From: CAVVXN01 sp963772585
GTDB taxonomy: Bacteria; Planctomycetota; PLA2; JAEUHO01
Assembly: GCA_963772585.1 (NCBI GenBank)
Contig: CAVYXV010000005.1
Coordinates: 237,149 to 301,148 of the forward strand
Reading direction: 5' to 3'
Length of the DNA: 64,000 bases
Shown here: positions 33,393 through 41,893 of the stretch, piece by piece
How the letters are laid out: each line of letters opens with the position of its first letter
How positions within the stretch are numbered: position 1 is the stretch's first letter
Notes under the pieces: model-generated
Told to the model about the DNA's origin: nothing
The model's input: only the letters and a program-made list of their open reading frames with translations
Databases searched by the model: none
Program-made: the position numbers and the translations under genes

Positions 33393-34339
33393 GGGACACG
33401 CTCCCCTTCGCTGCGGGCGAAGGCCTCGAAGCGTCGTGATGTGGCCGCCATGAGTTCGGGCACGGCGGACAGGTACCAGTAGGTATGACTGACGCGGACA
33501 TGACCAAGGTACGTTGCGAGAGCGAGCATCCTCGGGTCGATGTCGTGTCCTTCCTCGTACCAGGCGAGGACGCGGCGCACGACGAACGTGTGCCGCATGT
33601 CATGGATGCGCGGGACTCGCGTGCGGCCCTCCGCAGTCCAGCCGAGGATCCGACGGAGGTACGTGAAGGTCACTTGGACAGCATCCTTCCGCAGCCGCGG
33701 TGCCCGCTGAGTGCGAAAGAAGTAGCCCGAGTCCGAGACGTTCACGTAGCGGTCGCGCAGCTTGGCGTACCGGGCCAACCCGACAGAGGTGCTCGGGTGA
33801 AGGGGAAGGAGACGCGTCTTGCCGTACTTGGCGTTGCGAACGACGAGCGAACCATCGGCAAGATCCACGTCCCTGACGCCGAGATGGCGAGCTTCGCCAC
33901 AGCGCAGTCCGGTGGCCATGATGAGTGAGAAGAACGCGACGTAGGTGTTGGGGCGTAGCCCCCCACGGGGGCGCAGGCTGTCGCATGCGCGCAACAGGTC
34001 CGCGTACTCCTTGTCGGAGTAGATGTGGGGCGGCTTCCGGTGGCTCCTCCACGGGAGGAGGTCGGGAGGCGGGATCTCCGTCGCCGGTTCAACGACAGCA
34101 AGGTGGCGCGTGAACTGCCGTACGATCGAGAGCCGGTGCGCAATCTGGTCGGACCCCGCGCCAGAGGACTCGGACCAGGCCAGCGCGAGGTCGATCGTGA
34201 CCGGGCCGCGGTGACCGGATGCATCGGCGTACCGGGCGAAGCCCTGGAGGAGAGCGCCCTGCACCTCCAGCCTGTAGCCGAGAGCGCGGCGAAGGTGGAG
34301 GTACTCCTCGACACGGCTGGCCATGCTGAGGCAGTTCAC
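33389..34339 (-). CDS. ritB: RIT tyrosine recombinase B, copy 2
   Basis: 316 residues, translation identical to 8894-9844, with catalytic LRCGE, KYGKT, HDMRH, LGHVR and the Tyr in HTYWYL. GTG 34339 overlaps the ritA stop. Confidence 0.92.
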   Translation of the reverse strand: MNCLSMASRVEEYLHLRRALGYRLEVQGALLQGFARYADASGHRGPVTIDLALAWSESSGAGSDQIAHRLSIVRQFTRHLAVVEPATEIPPPDLLPWRSHRKPPHIYSDKEYADLLRACDSLRPRGGLRPNTYVAFFSLIMATGLRCGEARHLGVRDVDLADGSLVVRNAKYGKTRLLPLHPSTSVGLARYAKLRDRYVNVSDSGYFFRTQRAPRLRKDAVQVTFTYLRRILGWTAEGRTRVPRIHDMRHTFVVRRVLAWYEEGHDIDPRMLALATYLGHVRVSHTYWYLSAVPELMAATSRRFEAFARSEGERVP

Positions 34340-35259
34340 GGTGTCACCTCCGGCCACGGGAGGGCCACGTCTCGCAGCGCGGGGATGTCGAGCTTGGCGT
34401 AGACCGCGGTGGTGTCGAGGCTGCGGTGGCCCAGCAAGTCGGCGATCTCCTTCAGACTCGTTCCACGGCGCACCATCCGGCAAGCCACGGTGTGGCGGAG
34501 CACGTAGGCTCCGCGGATGGGAGACTCGATCCCCGAACGATCGAGAGCGCGTACGACGGCGCCAGTCACGATGCCACGGTGGATCGGCTGTCCCTGGTAC
34601 GGCCCATCGTGCCTGACGAACACCCGGCGCTCGCTCGTCACAGGTCGCTCGTGTCGGAGGTACTCCACGATCGCTGCACCGACTCGCTCTGGTAGCGGGA
34701 GCACGGAGCCACGGCCCGTCTTCCGGCTCGAAAGCCGGAGCGTGCCGGCCTGCCAGTCGATGTCTTCTAGCGCGAGTTGCGCCAACTCCCCCGGCCGCAT
34801 GCCGAGAGAGGAGAGGCAAAGGACGATCGCCCTGTCGCGGTAGCCGCAGGGGAGGTCGGTCCGGAAGGACGCGAGAAGTCGTCGGTACTGTTCGTCCGAC
34901 AGGCCACGCGGCAGGGAGGACAGCCGGCGACATGCCGTAGTCGGAACCGCCGCATCCAAACTCGCATCACACAGTCCGTGCGCGCGAAGGAAACGGCAGA
35001 ACGAGCGCACCGATGTCGTCACCTGCTTCATCGTGGCGGCGCCGAACCGACCATGGACTGATGTGACGAAGTCCCGGACGGACTTCGCGGTCAGCCTCGC
35101 CATGTCGATCGGATCTTCTCCGAAGACGTTCAGCAGAAGCAGGCGTATGAAGTGCCAGTACAACAAGACAGTCCTGGGCTTCAGGCCCCGCGTGCATCGC
35201 TGGTACTCCTCGTAGGCTCCAAAGAGGGTCTCGGAAGTCCAGACTCTGTGGGTGGGCAT
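34336..35259 (-). CDS. ritA: RIT tyrosine recombinase A, copy 2
   Basis: 307 residues, translation identical to 7974-8897, including the Tyr in place of the first His of the HxxR motif. First gene of the trio; AAAGGAG ribosome site. Confidence 0.92.
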   Translation of the reverse strand: MPTHRVWTSETLFGAYEEYQRCTRGLKPRTVLLYWHFIRLLLLNVFGEDPIDMARLTAKSVRDFVTSVHGRFGAATMKQVTTSVRSFCRFLRAHGLCDASLDAAVPTTACRRLSSLPRGLSDEQYRRLLASFRTDLPCGYRDRAIVLCLSSLGMRPGELAQLALEDIDWQAGTLRLSSRKTGRGSVLPLPERVGAAIVEYLRHERPVTSERRVFVRHDGPYQGQPIHRGIVTGAVVRALDRSGIESPIRGAYVLRHTVACRMVRRGTSLKEIADLLGHRSLDTTAVYAKLDIPALRDVALPWPEVTP

Positions 35260-35380
35260 GAGGTGCTCCTTTCCGGCCGGAAGGCCGTTCAGGAGCGTGC
35301 CGACTATGCGGAGTGAAGGGAAGACGTGCCCTGCCGAGAGGCCCAGTATCGGGCGTCATGGGTGCCGTTGGGCCAGGCCT

Positions 35381-35408
35381 CTCCGCATAGTCCCGATCTC
35401 TGCATAGC
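35381..35408. repeat. RIT 2 terminal inverted repeat (ritA side)
   Basis: Perfect reverse complement of 32307-32334. Confidence 0.9.
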
Positions 35409-35411
35409 AGA

Positions 35412-35610
35412 CGAGCAAGCGGTTCAGCGCCTCCTCGTGGGCCTCCTCCTGGGTGGTGAAGAGGGCGGGCCGCTGGTCCATGGAGAGCCCGCCGGCGAAC
35501 TGCAGGCGCAACCCGGCGAGGTCCGTCTCGAAGCACACGTCCGGGAGCGTCGAGTGCGGCCCGAGGGGGTCGTTGACGACCCAGATCGGGGTGTTCGCGT
35601 CGATCTTCAT
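35412..35610 (-). pseudogene. 5' part of the RIT 2-interrupted phage gene
   Basis: ATG 35610, MKIDANTPIWVVNDPLG, CFETDLAGLRLQFAGG, ending NRLL at the element edge. Homologue of 10930-11128, about 85% identical by eye, cut at the same codon. Confidence 0.75.
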
Positions 35611-35846
35611 CGCACCTCCTCCCGGCCGCCGTCGGCCTCGAAGCCGTGGAAGATCCCGCGCGCGTAGAGGGCGCGGTGGTCCCGAACCCAGCGCGCGCAG
35701 GCGTCGTAGCCCATGGCGGCGGCGATCCGGGCCACCGCCGGGCGGTCGAGCATGTTCGTGAGGCCCGAGAGCCGGACGGCTTCGAGGCCCTCGTGGACCT
35801 CCGGGGCCACGCGCACCGCGGCGCGCTCCGTGTCGCCGCGCGTCAC
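35607..35846 (-). CDS. DUF5049-like small phage protein, second copy
   Basis: A 79-residue protein with core GLEAVRLSGLTNMLDRPAVA and IAAAMGYDACARWV, matching 11125-11352. GTG 35846 overlaps the stop of the gene before it. Confidence 0.72.
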   Translation of the reverse strand: MTRGDTERAAVRVAPEVHEGLEAVRLSGLTNMLDRPAVARIAAAMGYDACARWVRDHRALYARGIFHGFEADGGREEVR

Positions 35847-36182
35847 AGGGCACCGCCCGTCCGCCGCAAGGCATCCTCGACCGCCGCGGTCACGTCCGCC
35901 GGCACCGGGCCCTGGTGCGGCATCGGCCACCCGTCCGGGCCGGCGATCAGGCCGAGCACCGTGCATCCCTGCTCGCAGGCGAGCATGGATCCCAGCGAGG
36001 AGAGCCACTCCACCGAGTCGCGGAGCGTGGCCCGCTCGACGGGCTGCCCCGAGATGTCGCGGCCCGTGTAGAGCGCGGAGGCGCCCGCGCACCGGGCGCA
36101 GATCCGGCGGCCGTTGTCGGCCCAGTAGACCGGCCCCCTCCCGAAGGAGGGGGCGGGGGTCGGTCGTGCGGCGCGCGGTCAC
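35843..36182 (-). pseudogene. frameshifted homologue of the small Cys-pair protein
   Basis: Starts at GTG 36182 like its homologue at 11349-11684, but one extra base at the foot of the hairpin (about 36132-36155) shifts the frame. The rest (VYWADNGRRICARCAG, SALYTGRDISGQPVERA) is in another frame with no start codon of its own. Confidence 0.65.
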
Positions 36183-36585
36183 TCGGCACCGCCCGTCTGG
36201 CCGTTCTGGGCCGGCGCCTTCGCGCGCTTCTGGAGGCCCCAGAACAGGTAGCCGTTCCAGGCGGTCCCCGAGATCGCCTTCGCGATCGCCGAGAGGCTGC
36301 GCCAGGTCTTCCCCTCGTAGAGGAACCCGGCGTCGAGGACCTGGACCCGGTGCTCCTTCCCCTGGAAGGTGCGGGTCAGGACCGCGCCGGGCGGGGGAGG
36401 CGCGGGTCGCGCTCGCGGGGCGCCGCCGCCTTCGCGGGCGGGGCGGTCTTCGCCGGGGCGCTTCGCCTTCGCGGGCGCGCTTCGTCGCGGCCTTCTTCGG
36501 GGCGCCGCTTCGCGGCGGCCTTCTTCTTGGGGGTGCGCTTCGCCGCCTTCTTCCGGGCGGCCTTCTTCGTGCTCTTCGTCGCCAT
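36179..36585 (-). pseudogene. frameshifted DUF2924 gene
   Basis: ATG 36585 begins MATKSTKKAARKKAAKRT with a ribosome site AAGGAG, and the DUF2924 core (FLYEGKTWRSLSAIAKAISG) is intact but in another frame. Relative to 11681-12070 one G is missing near 36390, in the CCGGCGCG run. The basic low-complexity N-terminus may be tolerant, but the core is unreachable without a shift. Confidence 0.7.
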
Positions 36586-36730
36586 GGTGGATCTCCTTGC
36601 CGGCGGGGGCGCTCCCCGCCGGTCGGGTCGCATGAGGGCTCTGGTCGGGGGACACCTCAAGAGGATTCGACCGGCCCCGGAGCCCATGAAATGGCTCTCC
36701 GGCGGCAGCTAGGGGGTTGGAAGGGGCGCA
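36586..36730 (-). promoter_or_regulatory. conserved 5' leader with hairpin before DUF2924, second copy
   Basis: Stem-loop at 36600-36622 and the CCTCAAGAGGATTCGACC block, as at 12071-12211. Confidence 0.5.
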
Positions 36731-39412
36731 TCAGACCGACCCGCTCTCCCGGGGCCCGTGGACCTCCACGAACTCCCGGCAGCACCGGCACCCGGCGGCG
36801 CTCCCGGCCGGACGGTCGTCCCGGTCGCAGATCGGGCACCTGGGCCAGAGGAGCCCACGGGCCTCCTCCCGGACGGCCTCCCGCTCGGCGGCTTCGACGG
36901 GGTCTTCGTGGGGAGCGTGGGGATCGTGGGGAGTCTCACGGCCCATCCCGTTACGCGCGTGCGCGCGCGCGCGCGTATTCGATTCGGCGGTATCACTCCC
37001 CACACTCCCCACACTCCCCACGCGGTAGATCACCGGACTGGCCTTCCCGACCCGCTCCAAGCGCCTGCCGCCCACGATCCGACCCGTGAAGGCGCGGATC
37101 CGGTGTCCGATGCTGGACACGTTCAGGTGCGCGGGGTCCCCCTTGGCGTCGAAGGCCGCAAGCGCGAGCCGGAGCGGTTCGTCCGTGGCGGCTTGCGAGG
37201 CGGCCTTGGCCACCGTCGTGGGCGCCGAGCCGAACACCCCGTGCCAGGCCTGGAGCAGGGCCGCCAGCCTCTCGCGATCCTCATCGACGCTTTCCACGCG
37301 TTCGCGACAGGCCAACGGGTCGCCCACCTCCGCCCAGAGGCACGTCCCGCGCACGAGGGCGTCCCAGGACTCGAAGGAGCCCAGGGGCGGCAGCCCGTGC
37401 CCGGGGCGGCCAGCGACGTGGTAGGCCCGGAGGAGCGTGAGCGCCGCCGCGAGGAGGCGGGGGTGCTCGGCCTGGACGTAGGCGAGGAGGTCGGGGTGGC
37501 GGAAGCCGCCGGGCGGCTGACGCTCCTCGGGGCGTTCGACGGTCGGGACCTGCCGGGCCACGAGGACGCGGCGGTCGAAGTCGTCCACGTAGCGGACGTT
37601 GTTCCCGGTCGCGAGGAGGACCGCGTCGAACGGCGCCACCGCGGACCGCGAGGCCCCCAGCACCCGGTCCCGGATCTCCCCGGCCGTGAGGCACGCGGAG
37701 AGCACCGCCCCTCCCAGGGCCCGCGTGACGTTGTCAAGCAGGATCGCGCGGTGACCCTCGAGCGCGAGGGCGAACAATGCCTTCCTCTGCTCCTCTGGCG
37801 CGGGCGAGAGGATGGACACCGGGGGACGCCGGCCCGTGACGCCGAAGACGGCAGCGGCGCACGCGAGGCCCTTCCCGCTCCCCCTCGTGGTCGAGTCGAA
37901 CACGAAGCAGGGGGCGGGCCCTTCGAAGGCGGGCCGGGCCGCGAACGTGAGTGCGAGCGCGACGATCACGGGGCGGTCCCATTCCGGGTCCTCCCACTCG
38001 AACTGCTCCAGCGGCTCCCAGAGGGCGGCGGCGGCCGTCCGAACGTCGGCGGCGGTGGGCTGGGAGGGGACCGGCGGGAAGCTGAGCCCGCGGGGGGCGA
38101 AGAGGAGCGCGGTCTCCTCGTCGTAGCCCGGCGTGTCCAGAACGGCGCCGTCGGGCTTGAAGACCGGCGCCTCGACGACGCCGGCGAGCGGCGGGAGGGA
38201 GGGCCAGGAGCCGCGCGCGGCGAGCGCCGCCACGACGGGGCCCGAGGGCAGAGACGGGGCCCAATCCTGCTGCTTGGGGTTCCATCGCGACCAGGTTGCT
38301 GCGCGCGAGAGATGTTCGCGCAGCGCCGCCGGGTTCAACTCGTGGACGAAGGGGGCGCCCGGATCGCGCTTGACACCCCGTATCTTCCGCGCGCCCGCGC
38401 GCGCCACGATCACGAGGCCGCGGGCGCGGACGTAGACGCGCGGCTCGTCGAGTTGCGCGAGCGCCGCCTCCGCCTCGCAGGTGTTGCCGTGCAGGTCGGT
38501 CCCACAGCAGATCACCGGCCGGTCGGGCTCGAGCTGCTCGATCGCCGTGTCGACGGTGCGCTGCCCGTAGGTCTTGCTCTGGCCCGCGCTCTCGTCCCAC
38601 TTCGCTCGGAACAGGGCCGAGCGGCGGAACAACCGGTCCATGCGCGGCGCGTCGCGCCTCGTCCAGAAGGCGAGCAGCATGCAGAGCGCCATGTCCGCCT
38701 CGGACTGCGACGGGTAGGTCTTCGTGTCGCCCTGGTCGAAGAGGGCGCGGAACTTCTCGCCGTTCTTCGCCCGGCGAGCGCGATCGAGGAGAGTCGCGTC
38801 GTCGGTGTCGGTCGAGGCCCCCGGCGGCGGGGGCGGCGGCTTCGCCTTGCCGTTCTGCGCCGGGAAGTGCTCCGCGTGCCAAGCCTCGATCTCGTCCCGG
38901 CGCGCCTCGACCTCGCCCACGGGATCGCCGTTGAGGCTCCTGCCCGTGATCGTGAAGTAGCGGCCGGTGTCGTAGCACTCGATCTGCCCGCGCTTCCTGC
39001 CGCCTTGCGGGAGCGCGCCTTCGAGGATCAGGTGGACGCCGGTCCCGGACGGGCTCAACTCGCAGTACGTGTCGAAGCGCTCGATCGTCGCCTTCGCCCA
39101 CGGGGCGACCTCGCCGGTTCCCGCGTCCCGGCAGCCATCGAGGTCGATCCCGACGAACGGGTCCTCGGATCGGAAGACGTAGCCCACGCCGGCAAAACGC
39201 CCGGTCTCGTACGCCGCGCGTGCCTCGTCGAACGATGTCCACGTCGTCTCGTCCGTCGATGAGGCGGGGTGCCCGTTCGCCTGGAAAGGGACCTTCGTAG
39301 CCTTCGTCGCGCCGGGCTTCTGCTCCAAGCGCCAGAGGACCCACTGGCGGCGCTCGCGCAATGCTACGGGTACGGCGTCGAGGTCCGGGGCGAGGACACG
39401 CGGCGCCGTCAC
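36731..39412 (-). CDS. PrimPol-helicase (NrS-1 polymerase-like) replication protein
   Basis: An 893-residue replication protein. Residues 10-190 are a primase-polymerase domain of the NrS-1 type: ERRQWVLWRLEQKPG, catalytic FVGIDLDGC (Asp90, Asp92), SPSGTGVHLIL, CYDTGRYFTITGRSL. Central residues carry a helicase-loader-like segment; a P-loop-like RGSGKGLACAA lies near residue 508, with LLATGNNVRYVDDFDRRVLV behind it. The C-terminus has Cys clusters (CPICDRDD, GCRCCRE). One protein would prime, extend and unwind. It replaces the DnaB/SF2 module of the left prophage. GTG 39412 overlaps the stop before it. Confidence 0.82.
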   Translation of the reverse strand: MTAPRVLAPDLDAVPVALRERRQWVLWRLEQKPGATKATKVPFQANGHPASSTDETTWTSFDEARAAYETGRFAGVGYVFRSEDPFVGIDLDGCRDAGTGEVAPWAKATIERFDTYCELSPSGTGVHLILEGALPQGGRKRGQIECYDTGRYFTITGRSLNGDPVGEVEARRDEIEAWHAEHFPAQNGKAKPPPPPPGASTDTDDATLLDRARRAKNGEKFRALFDQGDTKTYPSQSEADMALCMLLAFWTRRDAPRMDRLFRRSALFRAKWDESAGQSKTYGQRTVDTAIEQLEPDRPVICCGTDLHGNTCEAEAALAQLDEPRVYVRARGLVIVARAGARKIRGVKRDPGAPFVHELNPAALREHLSRAATWSRWNPKQQDWAPSLPSGPVVAALAARGSWPSLPPLAGVVEAPVFKPDGAVLDTPGYDEETALLFAPRGLSFPPVPSQPTAADVRTAAAALWEPLEQFEWEDPEWDRPVIVALALTFAARPAFEGPAPCFVFDSTTRGSGKGLACAAAVFGVTGRRPPVSILSPAPEEQRKALFALALEGHRAILLDNVTRALGGAVLSACLTAGEIRDRVLGASRSAVAPFDAVLLATGNNVRYVDDFDRRVLVARQVPTVERPEERQPPGGFRHPDLLAYVQAEHPRLLAAALTLLRAYHVAGRPGHGLPPLGSFESWDALVRGTCLWAEVGDPLACRERVESVDEDRERLAALLQAWHGVFGSAPTTVAKAASQAATDEPLRLALAAFDAKGDPAHLNVSSIGHRIRAFTGRIVGGRRLERVGKASPVIYRVGSVGSVGSDTAESNTRARAHARNGMGRETPHDPHAPHEDPVEAAEREAVREEARGLLWPRCPICDRDDRPAGSAAGCRCCREFVEVHGPRESGSV
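36905..37023. repeat. GTGGGGAG box array, candidate phage origin
   Basis: Three GTGGGGA boxes at about 36908-36931 face three tandem ACTCCCCAC boxes at about 36996-37022. They are separated by an alternating GC run (about 36953-36976) that could form Z-DNA. They lie inside the 3' end of the PrimPol gene and encode a GSVGSVGSD repeat, so the DNA pattern may be functional. Confidence 0.45.
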
Positions 39413-39819
39413 CGCGCACCCTCCTCACGCTGCAGGAACTCGATCCGGACGGTCTCGCCCGGATACCACCACGCCGCGACCCCGATCTGGACGTCGCAGC
39501 CAAGCCAGTCGGCAAAGCGTAGCGCCGCCTCGATCTCCTCGCGCCCCGCGTACGGCTCCGTGCAGAGCGTCTGCACGTCCGGCCCGTCGGCGCGGGGGAA
39601 CGTGGACGTACCCCAGTGGTCGAAGAGCCCGCGCCAGCGTCCGTCGTTGAGAATCACCATGGCGGGGCCGCCCAGGTACCGCCACGTGCTCCGCTCCCCC
39701 CGGTATGCGCTCTGAATCGCACGGCGGGCCCAGCGCGGGATCTTGTTGAGGACCACGGGCCGCGCGTCGGTTGCCCGGCGTGCGTTCTCGATCCATTCCT
39801 TGCGGGTCGTGGGCGTCAT
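39409..39819 (-). CDS. phage protein of unknown function
   Basis: A 136-residue protein starting MTPTTRKEWIENARRATDAR. It has a distinct central region (WARRAIQSAYRGERSTWRYL, GPAMVILNDGRWRGLFDHWG) and ends acidic. No family recognised. ATG 39819 is preceded by GGGAG; the frame is open further upstream but without support. Lies between a nuclease-like gene and the PrimPol. Confidence 0.5.
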   Translation of the reverse strand: MTPTTRKEWIENARRATDARPVVLNKIPRWARRAIQSAYRGERSTWRYLGGPAMVILNDGRWRGLFDHWGTSTFPRADGPDVQTLCTEPYAGREEIEAALRFADWLGCDVQIGVAAWWYPGETVRIEFLQREEGAR

Positions 39820-39841
39820 CGCTTCGGCTCCCATGGCAGGC

Positions 39842-40381
39842 TCACTCCCCCTCGGTCGGGATCGCGACGCCGGGCGCGCCCTGCACGAACAGCGCGTCGC
39901 GGATCCCGTCGAGGATCTCGGGGATCGGAATCGCAATGCACTCGGTCCGGTAGCCCTTGTTCTGGGCGAAGACGTGCTTCTTCTCGCGGATCCAGCGCTC
40001 TCCGTGCATCCGCCAGACACGCTGCACCTGCGGCACGGGGAGGAGGTAGCAGCGCCCGGACGGCGCGAAGGCGTACGCGATGTAGTCGCACAGGAGCGGC
40101 TTCTGCACCCACCCCGCGGTCTGCCGGTCCGCGTCGCTCCACCGCTCGAGGAGGATGTCGTCCCAGTCCTTCCTCCGGACCTTCTCGTCCACCGAGAGGA
40201 TCTTCCCGCCGCGCACGTGGACGTAGCGGTCGATGCCCGCTCGCTGGACGGGGCCGTCCTCGCGCATGTCCACCATCTGCTTGAAGCGGGGGAACGCTTC
40301 CCGGTAGACCTCTGTCCACCACGGCCGGTCCGCCTGCGCGTGGGAGTAGGCGAGGCTCTCCTTGAAGTCGTGGATGGTCAC
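39842..40381 (-). CDS. putative PD-(D/E)XK nuclease-like phage protein
   Basis: A 179-residue protein, GTG 40381 overlapping the ParB-MT-A70 stop. The segment AGIDRYVHVRGGKILSVDEK followed by VRRKDWDDILLE has the Asp ... Glu-x-Lys layout of PD-(D/E)XK enzymes; the C-terminus is WRMHGERWIREKKHVFAQNK. Coupled translation with a methyltransferase raises the possibility of a restriction partner, which is inference. Confidence 0.45.
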   Translation of the reverse strand: MTIHDFKESLAYSHAQADRPWWTEVYREAFPRFKQMVDMREDGPVQRAGIDRYVHVRGGKILSVDEKVRRKDWDDILLERWSDADRQTAGWVQKPLLCDYIAYAFAPSGRCYLLPVPQVQRVWRMHGERWIREKKHVFAQNKGYRTECIAIPIPEILDGIRDALFVQGAPGVAIPTEGE

Positions 40382-41466
40382 GACTCGTTCCCCCAGCGAG
40401 CCCAGCCTGCGCGCTCCCGGCGAGCGAAGAGCTCGATCCGGGGCAGGTCCGGGTACATCGCCTCGATGAGGCCGTAGAAGGTCTCGGGCTTCTCGCTGTG
40501 CGCGCGTCGCGGTGCCGCAACGACCGACCCGGCGCGCGCCTCGGGCGGCGGCGCCGGCGGCGAACCGCGAGTCGCCACGAGGAGCAGCTCGTGGTTCTGC
40601 CGGAAGTAGTAGCCCATGCCCGTCTTCTGCTTGTCCCAGACGGCGCACGTCCGGTAGCCGAAGCCCCAGGCGCGGATCACGGAGAAGGCTTCCTCGAGCT
40701 TCGGGCTCGTGGCCCAGAGGAAGAGGACGGCGTCCTCCGTCGCCAGGTCCGCGACGGGTAGCGCGCACACCTCCTCCGTCGAGAGGGTGGGGTACTGGTT
40801 CTCGACCGCGCGCGACTTGCTCGGGGCGTACTCGTAGCGCCAGGGCGGGTCGGCGTAGAGGATCGGGTAGCGCGTGGGCCCCGCGAGGGGCTTGGCCTTC
40901 TCGGCCAGACGGGCGTTTCGCTCCGCGCGCTTGCGCTCCCGCAGCGCCCCCTTCGCCGAGCCGCCCGACATGACGGTGTCGGCGAGCTCCGGGTCCGAGT
41001 CCACCGCCTCGGCGAACTTTGCCGCGCGCTCGACCGTGGCCCGGGAGACACCGTACTGCGACGCGAGGCGCTCAGCGGTCTTGGGTTTCGAGTCCTCAAC
41101 TTGAGGACTTGATCGGCGGTCTCCGCCGTGCGCCGCCTTCACCCGGTTGTAGTGCCGGCCGAGGAAGAGCGAGAACTGCTCGGCCGTCAGGTTCCTTCGT
41201 CCGAGCTGGTTCGTGTCGATCCAGTCGAAGGCCGCGCTACGGTCCGCCAGCGAGATCCCCACGACGTCGTAGGGGATCCTCTCCTCCCGGCAGATCTCGA
41301 AGCGGTTGTGCCCGTCGAGGATTAGCTTCTTCTCCTGCCAGACGACGAGCGGATCCCGGCACCCGTCCCGCAGGAGGTTGTCTCGGAGCTGCTCCCGCTC
41401 CTCGGGGCGCAGCGCCGGGATCCGCGCGCGGAACTCCGGGTCCACCTGGGGGACTCTCGCCACCAT
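40378..41466 (-). CDS. ParB-domain/MT-A70 adenine methyltransferase fusion
   Basis: A 362-residue protein. Residues 5-110 are ParB-like (LRPEEREQLRDNLLRDGCRD, LILDGHNRFEICREERIPYD) with a KorB-like helical part (ERLASQYGVSRATVERAAKF). Residues 170-362 are an MT-A70-type N6-adenine methyltransferase with ILYADPPWRYEYAP and WDKQKTGMGYYFRQNHELLL. ATG 41466 has a GGAGG site. It is the first gene of the early operon, after the conserved inverted-repeat leader. It is the second, unrelated ParB-methyltransferase architecture in this prophage. Confidence 0.88.
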   Translation of the reverse strand: MVARVPQVDPEFRARIPALRPEEREQLRDNLLRDGCRDPLVVWQEKKLILDGHNRFEICREERIPYDVVGISLADRSAAFDWIDTNQLGRRNLTAEQFSLFLGRHYNRVKAAHGGDRRSSPQVEDSKPKTAERLASQYGVSRATVERAAKFAEAVDSDPELADTVMSGGSAKGALRERKRAERNARLAEKAKPLAGPTRYPILYADPPWRYEYAPSKSRAVENQYPTLSTEEVCALPVADLATEDAVLFLWATSPKLEEAFSVIRAWGFGYRTCAVWDKQKTGMGYYFRQNHELLLVATRGSPPAPPPEARAGSVVAAPRRAHSEKPETFYGLIEAMYPDLPRIELFARRERAGWARWGNES

Positions 41467-41553
41467 GTTCACTTCCTCCCCCGGACGCTCTGTCCGGCGA
41501 GGTGCGCAAAGGGAGAGGTCACGCGAGCACCTTCCCCGTCCGCGGAAGAAGAG

Positions 41554-41620
41554 CCCCGGCCCGGGCAGGCGGCCGCTGTGACAGGAGCGAGGGGAGTGCC
41601 GCGCAGATCCCGGACCGGGG
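41554..41620 (-). promoter_or_regulatory. leader with 12 bp inverted repeat, copy B
   Basis: Arms CCCCGGCCCGGG (41554-41565) and CCCGGACCGGGG (41609-41620), one mismatch. The surrounding about 100 bases match 18670-18800. Lies in the gene-free 41467-41650 ahead of the ParB-MT-A70 gene. Confidence 0.6.
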
Positions 41621-41650
41621 GCAGGTAGTGGGGCGTGACGACCGGACGAG

Positions 41651-41893
41651 TCACGACTTCGGCTCCCGCTCGCGGGGGAGCTCGCGGTGGATGTGCTCGA
41701 CGACGGCACTCTTGAGCCACCGCGCGACGCCCTTGCCGGTGGGGTTCACCTGGACGATGCGGCAGCCGCGGATGAGAGCCGGGTAGCGCTTCGCGTACGT
41801 GTCCCAGCGGCTGCGCGAGACCTTGCAGATGGCGCAGGCCTCGGTGGCGTTGAGGAGCAGGTCATCCAGCAGGATGGGGCGCTGGCGGGGCAT
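41651..41893 (-). CDS. AlpA-like DNA-binding regulator
   Basis: An 80-residue HTH protein: LLLNATEACAICKVSRSRWD, then YAKRYPALIRGCRIVQVNP, ending HIHRELPREREPKS. Excisionase/AlpA-type regulators of this size act on prophage genes. A C-terminal copy of this ending survives at 18778-18837. ATG 41893 is chosen because upstream sequence is covered by the next gene. Confidence 0.65.
   Translation of the reverse strand: MPRQRPILLDDLLLNATEACAICKVSRSRWDTYAKRYPALIRGCRIVQVNPTGKGVARWLKSAVVEHIHRELPREREPKS

Larger units (their letters stand above)
32304..35411 (-). mobile_element. RIT (recombinase-in-trio) element, copy 2, inverted
   Basis: The same 3108 bp unit as 7822-10929 in reverse orientation, with terminal inverted repeats at 32307-32334 and 35381-35408. 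All three recombinase translations are identical to copy 1, so the second insertion is recent or the copies are kept identical by recombination. Confidence 0.9.

Noticed and set aside
41540..41620. Inverted-repeat leader as a rho-independent terminator
   Set aside because: Arms are 43 bases apart, no U tract follows, and it lies upstream of the first early gene rather than after a gene.
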